64,000 bases of DNA from Streptomyces populi (GCF_002911015.1 NZ_KZ626865.1:30843-94842), one strand, 5' to 3'. Shown: positions 46,058-54,157, counted from the first letter of the stretch. Notes: generated by a model from the letters alone, not told the origin. Numbers and translations: made by a program.

Positions 46058-46648
46058 ATGAAAAGACGGAGCAGGATCAGGGAGACGGCCGGCGTCGTGG
46101 CGGCGAGTGCCGCGGCGCTCGTCGCGGTCCAGGGGTCGAGCGCCGGTGCGGTAGGTGACGAGAGCCGGGTCGCGGAGCGCGTGACCGTGTGCGTCGGCAC
46201 CCGGCCGACGAGCAGCCCGACCGACCCGGAACTCTCGCTGGACCGACTGCTGCGCTACGTCGAGAAAAGGGGCGGGACACGCTACGCACGTGTCTTCACC
46301 GGTCTGGCCGGCGACGACGACCCGCGAACGGCTCACGTGTACCGCATCCCCTCCAAGGCGTTCGACGCGGACGTCTGCGCCCATGCGGAGAAGGGGATAC
46401 GGGTGCGGCTGCACGACACCGACGTCACCGCGCGCCGGCTCGAAGCCCTGGTCGAGCGGACCGGCGACCGCATGGACCGCTGGGACGGTCAGTTCGACCT
46501 GCGGGAGGTGGGCCCGGACCCCAGGGGCTTCGTGTTCTTCGGCGTCGACGACCCGGCCAAGGCCGACCTCGTCCTCAAGAAGGAGCTCGGCCCGTTCTGG
46601 GCGAAGCACATCAGGGTGGAGTACGTGGGATCGGCGTCGCTCCTCTGA
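46058..46648 (+). CDS. secreted protein of unknown function
   Basis: 196 residues with a signal peptide (RIRETAGVVAASAAALVAVQ, cut near SAGA). The mature part is a compact alpha/beta protein with two cysteines (VTVCVGT and DADVCAHAEKGIR) and ends with FVFFGVDDPAKADLVLKKEL. GGGGAGG lies before ATG 46058. No recognised family. It stands alone between the peptidase and the molybdate region. Confidence 0.7.
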   Translation: MKRRSRIRETAGVVAASAAALVAVQGSSAGAVGDESRVAERVTVCVGTRPTSSPTDPELSLDRLLRYVEKRGGTRYARVFTGLAGDDDPRTAHVYRIPSKAFDADVCAHAEKGIRVRLHDTDVTARRLEALVERTGDRMDRWDGQFDLREVGPDPRGFVFFGVDDPAKADLVLKKELGPFWAKHIRVEYVGSASLL

Positions 46649-46720
46649 CACCGGCGGCGGACCCGGGCAGGACCCCTCCACCGCGCCCCGGGGCGAGCCG
46701 CGCCGCGCCCGGGGCGCGGC

Positions 46721-46750
46721 TTGCAGGGGCGAGAACCACCTGCCTATCGT
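46721..46750 (+). promoter_or_regulatory. promoter of the HTH-Mop gene, leaderless
   Basis: TTGCAG (46721-46726), 18-nt spacer, TATCGT (46745-46750). The ATG begins 7 nt after the -10 box, so the transcript should start at the initiation codon. Confidence 0.7.
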
Positions 46751-46757
46751 CGCGCCC

Positions 46758-47153
46758 ATGCAGTCCTACACCATCGGCCAGGCCGCCCGGCTCCTCGGCG
46801 TGAGCCCCGACACCGCCCGCCGCTGGGCGGACGCCGGGCGGGTGGCCACGCACCGGGACGAGAGCGGACGGCGCCTCATCGAGGGCCGCGACCTCGCCGC
46901 GTTCTCGGTGGAGCTGGCCGGAGCCGGTGACGAGGAGGGCGTCACGTCCTACACCTCCGTCCGCAACTCCTTCCCCGGCATCGTCACCGCCGTCAAACTC
47001 GGCGACGTGGCGGCCCAGGTGGAGATCCAGGCGGGACCCCACCGGCTGGTCTCCCTGCTGACCCGGGAGGCCGTGGAGGAACTGGGCCTGGAGGTCGGCG
47101 TGGAGGCCACGGCCAGGGTCAAGTCGACCAGCGTGCACATCGACCGCGTCTGA
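46758..47153 (+). CDS. molybdate-binding HTH protein (MerR-like HTH + Mop/TOBE domain)
   Basis: 131 residues. The N-terminal excisionase/MerR-type HTH (SYTIGQAARLLGVSPDTARR, WADAGRVATHRDESGRRLIE) is joined to a Mop domain (SVRNSFPGIVTAVKLGDVAA, LVSLLTREAVEELGLEVGVE) that binds molybdate or tungstate. This is the typical actinobacterial replacement for ModE and should control the modABC genes 0.7 kb downstream. There is no ribosome-binding site; the promoter position suggests a leaderless message. Confidence 0.9.
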   Translation: MQSYTIGQAARLLGVSPDTARRWADAGRVATHRDESGRRLIEGRDLAAFSVELAGAGDEEGVTSYTSVRNSFPGIVTAVKLGDVAAQVEIQAGPHRLVSLLTREAVEELGLEVGVEATARVKSTSVHIDRV

Positions 47154-47174
47154 GCGGCCGCCGGGCGCGGACGG

Positions 47175-47672
47175 TCAGCCGGTGACCGCGTCCGGCCGGG
47201 ACGGGTGACGGCCGTCCACCCTGATGGTGTCGATCCCGCTGATGTGCCGGGCCCCGCAGCGGTCCTGGGGGAGGACGAGCTGTGGGCCGGCCCGGTCCAG
47301 CGGGGTGCCGTCGATGCCGACCGCGAGCAGCACCGGGGCGTCCGCGAAGTCGGGGTCGATCTCGGCCCAGGTGAGCAGCGCGTGGTGGCCGTCCGCGCCC
47401 GCCACCACGACGAGGAAGCGCAGCCGGTCCTTGCGGCGGGACGGATCGAAGCGGGGACCGGCGTCCCTCAGCACGTCGTACAGCAGCGGGCCCTCGAATC
47501 CGTGGTGCCGCACCCCGCTCGTGGCGCACTCGAAGGCGACCCGCGCCCGGTGCTGGGGCCAGGCGAGCAGGTCGGGCACGGTGAGCAGGGCGGGCCGGGC
47601 GAGATCACCGGTCAACGCGAGTTCCGCGAGCGGGGGAGCCGGCGGCGTCGGCTGTGTCAGGGACTGGCTCAC
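47175..47672 (-). CDS. sulfite-oxidase-like molybdopterin-binding domain protein
   Basis: 165 residues. It resembles the oxidoreductase molybdopterin-binding fold: FECATSGVRHHGFEGPLLYD places a Cys where sulfite-oxidase-type enzymes coordinate molybdenum, followed by VLRDAGPRFDPSRRKD, LRFLVVVAGADGHHALLTWA and an Arg-His-ISGIDTI ending. It is short for an active enzyme. GGAGGTG precedes GTG 47672. Its place between the molybdate regulator and modA, divergent from modA, supports a molybdenum-dependent role. The reaction is unknown. Confidence 0.75.
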   Translation of the reverse strand: MSQSLTQPTPPAPPLAELALTGDLARPALLTVPDLLAWPQHRARVAFECATSGVRHHGFEGPLLYDVLRDAGPRFDPSRRKDRLRFLVVVAGADGHHALLTWAEIDPDFADAPVLLAVGIDGTPLDRAGPQLVLPQDRCGARHISGIDTIRVDGRHPSRPDAVTG

Positions 47673-47776
47673 TGGACAGCACCTCCCGGTGGACCGTACC
47701 CCGCGGGCGTCCCGGGTCAAACGCACATGCGTACATCCGACGCCCTTGGGCACAGCTCATGCGATGCGACAGAGGA

Positions 47777-47805
47777 CTTACAGCTCGCATATGCGGAAGT
47801 ATGAT
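47777..47805 (+). promoter_or_regulatory. modA promoter with central palindrome CGCATATGCG
   Basis: -35 CTTACA (47777-47782), 17-nt spacer, -10 TATGAT (47800-47805). The spacer contains the perfect palindrome CGCATATGCG (47786-47795), and more ATGCG words lie at about 47723 and 47759. Likely the operator of the molybdate regulator. Confidence 0.68.
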
Positions 47806-47889
47806 CAGGCAATGGCAGAACGTGAGCCCGGGACCGATGCTCACGACGGAGGCTTCAGCGAGCCTCAGAGTCTTCGAGGGAGTAGATCC

Positions 47890-48735
47890 GTGACGACCCG
47901 ATCCGCGCGCCGGACCCGCCGCACCACCCGGACCCTTCAGGTGGCCGGCGCCGGTGTGGCCGCGCTGCTGGCCCTGAGCGCCTGTTCCTCCTCGGACGAC
48001 ACGTCCGACTCCTCGGACGCGGCGAAGTCGTCCACGTCCTCCTCCCCGAAGCTCTCCGGCACGGTGACCGTGTTCGCCGCCGCCTCCCTGAAGGAGAGCT
48101 TCACGGCCCTCGGCGAGCAGTTCGAGAAGGCCCACCCGGGCACCGAGGTGACCTTCAGCTTCGGCGGCAGCGACAGCCTCGCCGCGAGCGTCACGGGCGG
48201 GGCCCCGGCCGACGTCTTCGCCGCGGCCAGCCCGAAGACGATGGCCATCGTGACCGACAAGGGCGACGCGGCGACCGCCCCCTCCACCTTCGTGCGCAAC
48301 CAGCTGGAGATCGCCACCCTGCCCGGCAACCCGGACAAGATCGCCTCCCTGAAGGACCTCACCAGGTCCGGCCTCAAGGTCGTCCTGTGCGACAAGACCG
48401 TGCCGTGCGGCGCCGCCGCGCAGAAGGCGCTGGACGCGAGCAGGCTGAAGCTCACCCCCGTCTCCTACGAGCAGGACGTCAAGAGCGCCCTGACCAAGGT
48501 GGAGCTGAAGGAGGCCGACGCGGCGGTCGTGTACAAGACCGACGTGAAGGCCGCGGGTGACAAGGTGGAGGGCGTGGAGTTCCCCGAGTCCGCCCAGGCC
48601 GTCAACGACTACCCGATCGCCCTGCTCAAGGACGCGCACAACACGGCCGCGGCCAAGGCGTTCATCGCCCTGGTGCGGTCCCCGGAGGGCCAGAAGGTGC
48701 TGACGGACGCCGGCTTCCTGAAGCCCGCGTCCTGA
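47890..48735 (+). CDS. modA: molybdate ABC transporter substrate-binding lipoprotein
   Basis: 281 residues with an Arg-rich signal and lipobox ALSAC (Cys32). The mature domain starts GTVTVFAAASLKESFTALGE and contains TFSFGGSDSLAASVTGGAPA plus DVFAAAS, the oxyanion-binding pattern of ModA, and ends ALVRSPEGQKVLTDAGF. It captures molybdate/tungstate outside and delivers it to ModB. GTG 47890 has GAGGGAG upstream. An in-frame ATG at 47812 sits exactly at the predicted transcription start and could give a 26-residue longer leaderless form. Confidence 0.94.
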   Translation: MTTRSARRTRRTTRTLQVAGAGVAALLALSACSSSDDTSDSSDAAKSSTSSSPKLSGTVTVFAAASLKESFTALGEQFEKAHPGTEVTFSFGGSDSLAASVTGGAPADVFAAASPKTMAIVTDKGDAATAPSTFVRNQLEIATLPGNPDKIASLKDLTRSGLKVVLCDKTVPCGAAAQKALDASRLKLTPVSYEQDVKSALTKVELKEADAAVVYKTDVKAAGDKVEGVEFPESAQAVNDYPIALLKDAHNTAAAKAFIALVRSPEGQKVLTDAGFLKPAS

Positions 48736-48822
48736 CGTCCTGACACCCACCGTCCGGGCAGGTCCGCGTCCCGTACGGCCCGCCCCTTGAAGCGGACGCC
48801 CCGAACCCCGTCTCCTGAAGCC

Positions 48823-49704
48823 ATGAGTGATCCCGTGACCCCGCCCGACATCTCCGACGCCCCGGCCGACACCCTCACGGGTGGGCCGCGGCGCGGGCGC
48901 GGGCGGACACCGGGCCGGATGCGGGGCGGGGCGCCGCTCCCCCTGCTGCTGCCCGCCCTCGTCGGGCTGGTGTTCCTGCTGCTGCCGCTGGTCGCACTGC
49001 TCGTGCGGGCGCCCTGGGGCAGCCTGTCGGAACAGCTGGCCAAGCCCGAGGTCTGGCAGGCCCTCCGGCTGTCCCTGTTCTCGGCCACGGCGGCCACCGC
49101 GGTGAGCCTGGTGCTCGGGGTGCCGCTCGCCTGGCTGCTGGCGCGCACGGAGTTCCCCGGCCGGGGACTCGTCCGGGCCCTGGTCACGCTGCCCCTCGTA
49201 CTGCCCCCGGTGGTCGGCGGTGTCGCGCTGCTGCTGGCCCTCGGCCGCAACGGCGTCGTGGGCAGGCTGCTCGACTCGTGGTTCGGGATCACGCTGCCCT
49301 TCACGACGGCCGGGGTGGTCGTGGCCGAGGCATTCGTCGCCATGCCCTTCCTGGTGATCAGCGTGGAAGGCACCCTGCGGGCGGCCGACCCGCGGTACGA
49401 GGAGGCCGCCATGACCCTCGGCGCCTCCCGCTTCACCGCGTTCCGCCGGGTCACCCTGCCCCTGATCGCGCCGGGCATCGCCGCCGGTTCCGTCCTGGCC
49501 TGGGCCCGCGCCCTCGGCGAGTTCGGCGCGACGATCACCTTCGCGGGCAACTTCCCGGGCCGCACCCAGACCATGCCGCTGGCCGTCTACCTGGCCCTGC
49601 AGAACGACTCCGACGCCGCGATCGCCCTGAGCCTGGTCCTGCTCCTGGTGTCGGTCGCGGTCCTCGCCGGGCTGCGGGACCGCTGGATGACGGCGGCCTC
49701 ATGA
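48823..49704 (+). CDS. modB: molybdate ABC transporter permease
   Basis: 293 residues. After a hydrophilic 45-residue start come six transmembrane helices of the ModB family. The ABC-contact motif EEAAMTLGASRFTAFRRVTL is followed by PLIAPGIAAGSVLAWARALG and EFGATITFAGNFPGRTQTMP, typical of ModB. It forms the membrane channel of the ModABC importer. ATG 48823 lies 87 bp after modA; its stop overlaps the start of a 28-codon ORF (ATGA). Confidence 0.94.
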   Translation: MSDPVTPPDISDAPADTLTGGPRRGRGRTPGRMRGGAPLPLLLPALVGLVFLLLPLVALLVRAPWGSLSEQLAKPEVWQALRLSLFSATAATAVSLVLGVPLAWLLARTEFPGRGLVRALVTLPLVLPPVVGGVALLLALGRNGVVGRLLDSWFGITLPFTTAGVVVAEAFVAMPFLVISVEGTLRAADPRYEEAAMTLGASRFTAFRRVTLPLIAPGIAAGSVLAWARALGEFGATITFAGNFPGRTQTMPLAVYLALQNDSDAAIALSLVLLLVSVAVLAGLRDRWMTAAS

Positions 49705-49787
49705 ACGGCACACGTACGAGGACGGCGGACGACGTCCGGACGGGGACGGCGGACCGTCCGGACGAGAACGAGGTGATCGCGTCATGA
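49701..49787 (+). CDS. 28-residue micro-ORF coupling modB to modC
   Basis: ATG 49701 overlaps the modB stop (ATGA) and the frame ends TCATGA, again overlapping the modC start. The peptide is hydrophilic (NGTRTRTADD, DENEVIAS). It may be a true short gene, or only a ribosome bridge that keeps translation continuous from modB to modC. Confidence 0.4.
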   Translation: MNGTRTRTADDVRTGTADRPDENEVIAS

Positions 49788-50863
49788 CCGAGACGGACCC
49801 GGTGACGGCCGCGCCGTCCGGCAAGGGCCTCGACGCCCGTCTCGTCGTCCGGCGCGGCTCGTTCCGCCTCGACGTCGAACTGTCCGCCGCCCCCGGTGAC
49901 GTCGTCGCGCTGCTCGGACCGAACGGCGCGGGCAAGACGACCGCGCTGCGCGCGCTGGCCGGACTCACCCCGCTGTCCGAGGGCGGCCGGCTGTGGCTGG
50001 ACGGCGTCCGGCTGGACCGTACACCGCCGGAGTCCCGCCCCGTCGGCGTCGTCTTCCAGGACTACCTGCTCTTCCCGCACCTGTCCGCGCTCGACAACAT
50101 CGCCTTCGGGCCGCGCTGCCGGGGCGTGCCCAAGGCGGAGGCCCGGACCCAGGCCGCCGCGTGGCTGGAGCGCATGGGCCTCGCCGAGTTCGCCGGGACC
50201 AGACCGCGCCGGCTCTCCGGCGGACAGGCGCAGCGGGTCGCCGTCGCCCGCGCCCTCGCCACTCGTCCCCGGCTGCTGCTGCTCGACGAACCGCTCGCCG
50301 CGCTCGACGCCCGGACGCGGCTGGACGTGCGGGCACAACTCCGGCACCACCTGGCCGACTTCGAGGCCGTCGCCGTCCTCGTGACGCACGACCCGCTGGA
50401 CGCGATGGTGCTGGCCGACCGGCTCGTGGTCGTCGAGGACGGCCGGGTCGTCCAGGAGGGCGGCCCCTCCGACATCGCCCGCGGGCCACGCACCGACTAC
50501 ATCGCCCAGCTCGTCGGGCTCAACCTCTACCGGGGCGAGGCCGAGGGCCACACGGTACGGCTGGAGGCGGGTCCGGCGATCACCACGACCGAGCGGCTCG
50601 ACGGGCCCGTCTTCGTGGCGTTCCCGCCGGGCGCCGTCACGCTCCACCGCGACCGTCCCAGCGGTTCCAGCGCCCGCAACCTGTGGCAGTGCCGCGTCGC
50701 GGGCCTGGAGACGCACGGGGACCAGATCCGGGTGGACCTCACCGGCGAACTCCCGCTCGCCGCCGACCTGACGACGGTCGCGACGGCGGAACTCGGCCTG
50801 CGTCCGGGTTCTTCCGTCTGGGCCACGGTGAAGGCGGCCCAGACGCACGCCTATCCGGCCTGA
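49784..50863 (+). CDS. modC: molybdate ABC transporter ATP-binding protein
   Basis: 359 residues. Walker A is GPNGAGKTT near 46, the Q-loop VVFQDYLLFPHL, signature LSGGQAQRVAVARAL, Walker B LLLLDEPLAALD and the switch VTHDPLDAM. The C-terminal part (from about 240) is a TOBE-like regulatory domain. It hydrolyses ATP to drive molybdate import with ModB. ATG 49784 is coupled to the upstream micro-ORF. The family's usual length is 350-370 residues. Confidence 0.94.
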   Translation: MTETDPVTAAPSGKGLDARLVVRRGSFRLDVELSAAPGDVVALLGPNGAGKTTALRALAGLTPLSEGGRLWLDGVRLDRTPPESRPVGVVFQDYLLFPHLSALDNIAFGPRCRGVPKAEARTQAAAWLERMGLAEFAGTRPRRLSGGQAQRVAVARALATRPRLLLLDEPLAALDARTRLDVRAQLRHHLADFEAVAVLVTHDPLDAMVLADRLVVVEDGRVVQEGGPSDIARGPRTDYIAQLVGLNLYRGEAEGHTVRLEAGPAITTTERLDGPVFVAFPPGAVTLHRDRPSGSSARNLWQCRVAGLETHGDQIRVDLTGELPLAADLTTVATAELGLRPGSSVWATVKAAQTHAYPA

Positions 50864-50868
50864 CGGTC

Positions 50869-50929
50869 GCGCACCCGTCCGCCCGCCGCGCCGGAGGCGG
50901 ACCCCGCGGCCTTCCGCGCGGGGGTGCGC
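50869..50929 (+). terminator. probable terminator of the modABC operon
   Basis: Outer stem GCGCACCC/GGGTGCGC enclosing an inner hairpin GTCCGCC/GGCGGAC, directly after modC. Confidence 0.6.
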
Positions 50930-51013
50930 CCCTGACCGCTCCCTGCCAGACGTACGAGCGTGTCCGTCCGGAATGGGTTGAACCCGCTTTCGGCCGCGTG
51001 ATACAGGCAGGGG

Positions 51014-51472
51014 ATGACTTCTCCTGAGACCGGGATCCCGGCCCTGGCCGCCGCCCTGGGCATGAGCCCCCACCCGGAGGGCGGCTGGTTCGTCGAGACC
51101 TGGACGGCGCCGCAGGCCTTCCTGCCCGACGGCTACCCCGGCCCCCGCGCCGCCGCCTCCGCCATCTACTTCCTGCTCACCCCCGGTGACACCTCCGCCT
51201 GGCACACCGTCCGCTCGGACGAACTCTGGCTGTGGCACCGCGGCGGCCCCCTCGACGTCCTGCTCGGCGGTGACGGGACCAGCCCCCAGTCCACCCCGCA
51301 GGTGGTGCGCCTGGGCCCCCGGGTCGAGGCCGGGGAGCGCCCCCAGGTCCTCGTCCCCGGCGGCGTCTGGCAGTCCGCCCGGCCGGCCGGCGACGAGGAG
51401 GTTCTGGTCAGCTGCGTGGTGGCGCCCGGCTTCGACTACGACGACTTCCACCTCCTGGACTCCGGGCGCTGA
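51014..51472 (+). CDS. cupin family protein (DUF985)
   Basis: 152 residues, a double-stranded beta-helix of the DUF985 group. Conserved segments are LGMSPHPEGGWFVETW near the start, AIYFLLTPGDTSAWHTVRSD, ELWLWHRGGPLDVLL, VPGGVWQSARPAGDEEVLVS and VVAPGFDYDDFHL. Members bind a metal or sugar-like ligand, but their reaction is not known. ATG 51014 has AGGCAGGGG close before it. It is transcribed alone. Confidence 0.88.
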   Translation: MTSPETGIPALAAALGMSPHPEGGWFVETWTAPQAFLPDGYPGPRAAASAIYFLLTPGDTSAWHTVRSDELWLWHRGGPLDVLLGGDGTSPQSTPQVVRLGPRVEAGERPQVLVPGGVWQSARPAGDEEVLVSCVVAPGFDYDDFHLLDSGR

Positions 51473-51655
51473 CGGTCCGTCGGCGGCCCTCGAAGATCCC
51501 GTGGCGGCTTTGTGACGCAGGCAGTTGGTTGCGGACCGTCCGGGTGGGGCATCACCCGGGGGCAGGACCTGCCGCGCACCGTGTGGCGCGGGGTCCCGGC
51601 CGGCGGGGACGGAGCCGTCGGCCGGGTGCCGGTCGTCCTGGGAGGGGGAAGAGAG

Positions 51656-52087
51656 GTGTCAGTCATGCGTGCGCACCAGCGCACCGTCCGACCGACCGCC
51701 CGCGTGGAGTACACACTGCCGCGTACGGCCGTCTCGGCGGGCAGGGCCCGCAAGCTGACGACGGCGTTCCTGACCCGGCCACGGCCACGGCTCGCGCCGC
51801 CGTCCGCGGACCAGGTGGACGACGCGACACTGATCGCCTCCGAACTCGTCGCCAACGCCGTGCGGTACGGCCGCAGCAACTGCCGGCTGCGGCTGCAACT
51901 GGGGCACGGGCGGGTGACGGTCGAGGTCCACGACGACAGTCCCGGACGACCGCGGATCGGCGTGCTGGACGCGGAATCGGAAAGCGGCCGGGGCCTGGCC
52001 ATGGTCCAGGAGCTCGCCCACAGTCTGGAGATCGTCAATACCGGATTCGGCGGCAAGACCGTACGCGCGGTCCTGGCGGTCCGGTGA
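51656..52087 (+). CDS. ATP-binding protein, HATPase_c (anti-sigma regulatory kinase-like)
   Basis: 143 residues with a GHKL fold: N-box ASELVANAVRYGRSNCRLRL, G1 VEVHDDSPGRPRI, G2 ESGRGLAMVQELAHS. Such short, stand-alone proteins are abundant in Streptomyces and resemble the SpoIIAB/RsbW group that binds sigma factors or anti-anti-sigma proteins. GTG 51656 with GGAGGGGG upstream is chosen; ATG 51665 is a good alternative with GAGAGGTG. No partner STAS gene is adjacent. Cytoplasmic. Confidence 0.85.
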   Translation: MSVMRAHQRTVRPTARVEYTLPRTAVSAGRARKLTTAFLTRPRPRLAPPSADQVDDATLIASELVANAVRYGRSNCRLRLQLGHGRVTVEVHDDSPGRPRIGVLDAESESGRGLAMVQELAHSLEIVNTGFGGKTVRAVLAVR

Positions 52088-52262
52088 CGAGGACCGTTCC
52101 GCCGGCGGGTGCCATCCGATTCGCCGACGGCGCCCGCCCGTAGCCGCCTGTTCGATCGATCCGTTCGGAGCGATCGAACCGATGATCCGGGTTTACTCTC
52201 ATCGAAAACGGGAATGGTCACCGAAAATTCATCGCAATTTCAATGACCGCGAAAAAGCGGAT

Positions 52263-52298
52263 GGCCGGCGCCCGCACCTTGCGGTGCGGGCACCGGCC
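52263..52298 (-). terminator. terminator of the second csp gene
   Basis: GGCCGGCGCCCGCACC/GGTGCGGGCACCGGCC around TTGC (16-bp stem with one G-T pair), 16 bp downstream of the csp stop. It resembles the terminator of the first csp gene in the GCCCGCACC core. Confidence 0.9.
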
Positions 52299-52314
52299 GA
52301 CCGGTGTCCCCGAA

Positions 52315-52518
52315 TCAGGAGGGGACGATGTTCTCCGCCTGCGGGCCCTTCTGGCCCTGCGTGACGTCGAAGGTCACCTTCTGGCCCTCCTGGAGCTCAC
52401 GGAAGCCAGAGGCGGCGATGTTGGAGTAGTGAGCGAAGACGTCGGCGCCGCCGCCGTCCTGCTCGATGAAGCCGAATCCCTTTTCCGAGTTGAACCACTT
52501 CACGGTGCCAGTAGCCAT
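52315..52518 (-). CDS. cold-shock domain protein (copy 2)
   Basis: 67 residues with RNP1 KGFGFI and RNP2 DVFAHY, identical to the csp at 36.2 kb at 59 of 67 positions (changes mainly conservative, e.g. A11S, S49T, I52V). It is an RNA chaperone of the CspA group. ATG 52518 has AAGGAG upstream; the 134-nt distance to the shared promoter block gives an about 120-nt leader. The adjacent upstream gene is a MerR-like paralog on the same strand. Confidence 0.97.
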   Translation of the reverse strand: MATGTVKWFNSEKGFGFIEQDGGGADVFAHYSNIAASGFRELQEGQKVTFDVTQGQKGPQAENIVPS

Positions 52519-52610
52519 GTCGAATCTCCTTCGGGGCTGAGCTCGAAGGTCCACACCTCGTGGACCTGCGTCGCCGCAATGAAGCCCCAACCGGAATGCA
52601 CCGGAAAAAA

Positions 52611-52652
52611 ACTTTGGGAACCACAACTGCAACTGAAATCGACAGTAGCACG
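52611..52652 (-). promoter_or_regulatory. conserved csp promoter/leader block (copy 2)
   Basis: On the minus strand the block reads CGTGCTACTGTCGAT, TT, CAGTTGCAGTTGTGGTTCCC, AAA. It matches the copy at 35973-36016 in 38 of the first 40 positions. TACTGT (52642-52647) is the probable -10 box. Confidence 0.78.
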
Positions 52653-52798
52653 CTGAGCGTACCGAAGCGGGCACGTTATCTCACCCCGGTTCGGGGAATA
52701 TCTGAAAACTCACGGGACCGTGCATCGAATTCTGCACCGGCCGGTGCAGATATCCGGGGCCGCCGGGAAACGCTCCCGGCGGGATTCCGACAGCCCGT

Positions 52799-53113
52799 TC
52801 ACGCGCCCCGCGGTGTCGATCCGCGCAGCTCGGCGTTGATCCGCAGAGCCTCGTCGAGGCAGTCCTCCAGCGTGACGATTCTGCAAGCGGCCTCGACGGG
52901 CGTGCCCTGGTCGACGAGGTCCCGGGCGCGGGCCGCGGCCCTCAGCTGGTTGCGGGAGTAGCGGCGGTGGCCGCCCTCCGAGCGGAGCGGAGTGATCAGC
53001 CCGGCCTCCCCCACGGCCCGCAGGAACGCGGGGGTGGCGCCGATCAGCTCGGCGGCACGACCCATCGTGTAGGCGGGGTAGTCGTCGTCTTCGACCCGGT
53101 CGGTGGGGCTCAT
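52799..53113 (-). CDS. MerR-like helix-turn-helix regulator (copy 2)
   Basis: 104 residues, paralog of the regulator at 39.8 kb, sharing DDDYPAYTMGRAAE, GLITPLRSEGGHRRYSR, GTP-EAACRIV and the C-terminal helix RINAE. It is a MerR-type HTH with a short helix and no ligand domain. ATG 53113 follows CAGGGAAG. It lies upstream of csp copy 2, repeating the csp-plus-MerR association of the first module, and may control it. Its own promoter region has two large palindromes. Confidence 0.9.
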   Translation of the reverse strand: MSPTDRVEDDDYPAYTMGRAAELIGATPAFLRAVGEAGLITPLRSEGGHRRYSRNQLRAAARARDLVDQGTPVEAACRIVTLEDCLDEALRINAELRGSTPRGA

Positions 53114-53160
53114 GGTGCTTCCCTGGAGCGCGTGCATCACCTTCCACTCTGGCAGATCCC

Positions 53161-53191
53161 GGCCGGTACCGGCCGGGACACCCGGTACCGG
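53161..53191. promoter_or_regulatory. paired palindromes with core CCGGTACCGG
   Basis: GGCCGGTACCGGCC (53161-53174) and CCGGTACCGG (53182-53191), centres 19 bp apart, in the divergent promoter region between the MerR-like gene and a lipoprotein gene. Confidence 0.5.
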
Positions 53192-53311
53192 CCGGTGGCG
53201 TCCGCGCGCCGCACTCACCCGGACGGCCCGGTGCGCTGGTGGGGGACCGGGGCCGGTGGTGGCGTGGAGGGACACAGCCCGACCTCGGGACCGTCCTCGG
53301 GAGGCCCTCGC

Positions 53312-54157
53312 ATGATCCGTCCGTCCTGTCTCCTCGCGTCCGCCCTGACCGCGGGGACGCTGCTCTCGACGGCCGCCTGCTCGAACGGCGGAGGCGACGG
53401 CGGTGCCGCCCGTACCGACTCCTCCGCGTCCCCCGCCTCCACCGTCCCCGCCTCTCCCGTGGCCGAGGAGCCCGGAGCCGCGTCACCCTCGCCCTCCGCC
53501 TCCGTCCGCGTGCTCACCGAAGCCGAGGCCCGGTCGGCGCTGATCACCAACTCCGACCTCGGGTCGCAGTGGGACGAGTCGAAGGGCGTGGCGGCCTGGC
53601 ACGACGCGCTGCTCGAGAGCAAGGTCGACGCGTCGGCCTTCGTGACGGACAAGGGGGACGCCAAGGAGTGCCAGAAGCTGCTGGACGGCCTGTACAAGGA
53701 GGACCTGCTGGGCAAGCCGGTGGGCGCGAGCGCCGTCACCGGCTTCGACGACAGCGACAACGACGCCCAGATGCGCTACGAGGTCGCCTCGTACGGGAAG
53801 AACGCCCTGGACGACCAGATGAAGTGGCTGTCGACGCTGCCGGACGTCTGCGACCAGTTCACGGCCGTCAACGGCAAGGGCGACCGGCAGACCGTCCAGG
53901 TCACCGAGACACAGCTGCCCGACGTGGGGGACGCCCGCCAGGGTCTCCAGGTGACGATGAGCGGTGAGCTGGAGGGCGATCCCGAGACGCTGACGCTCGA
54001 CTTCGCGGCGGTGCGGGTCGGCGACAGCGCCCTGTCCCTCACCAACGGCGGCCTCTCGGGCACCCAGCACCAGTCCACCGAGCAGGCGGTCCAGGCGGGC
54101 ACGACCCGGCTGAAGGACGTGCTGGCGGGGAAGTCGCCCGCCCCGACCCAGGGCTGA
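53312..54157 (+). CDS. lipoprotein of unknown function
   Basis: 281 residues with lipobox STAAC (Cys23), a low-complexity Ser/Pro/Ala linker to about 65 and a soluble domain beginning VRVLTEAEARSALITNSDLG. Two further cysteines, in AKECQKLL and LPDVCDQF, could pair. The pattern resembles the sensor or PknH-like extracellular domains common in Streptomyces lipoproteins. GGGAGG precedes ATG 53312. Function not recognised. Confidence 0.75.
   Translation: MIRPSCLLASALTAGTLLSTAACSNGGGDGGAARTDSSASPASTVPASPVAEEPGAASPSPSASVRVLTEAEARSALITNSDLGSQWDESKGVAAWHDALLESKVDASAFVTDKGDAKECQKLLDGLYKEDLLGKPVGASAVTGFDDSDNDAQMRYEVASYGKNALDDQMKWLSTLPDVCDQFTAVNGKGDRQTVQVTETQLPDVGDARQGLQVTMSGELEGDPETLTLDFAAVRVGDSALSLTNGGLSGTQHQSTEQAVQAGTTRLKDVLAGKSPAPTQG

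Noticed and set aside
50851..51063. 70-codon minus-strand ORF between modC and the cupin gene
   Set aside because: Overlaps the start of the cupin gene and the terminator; composition not protein-like.
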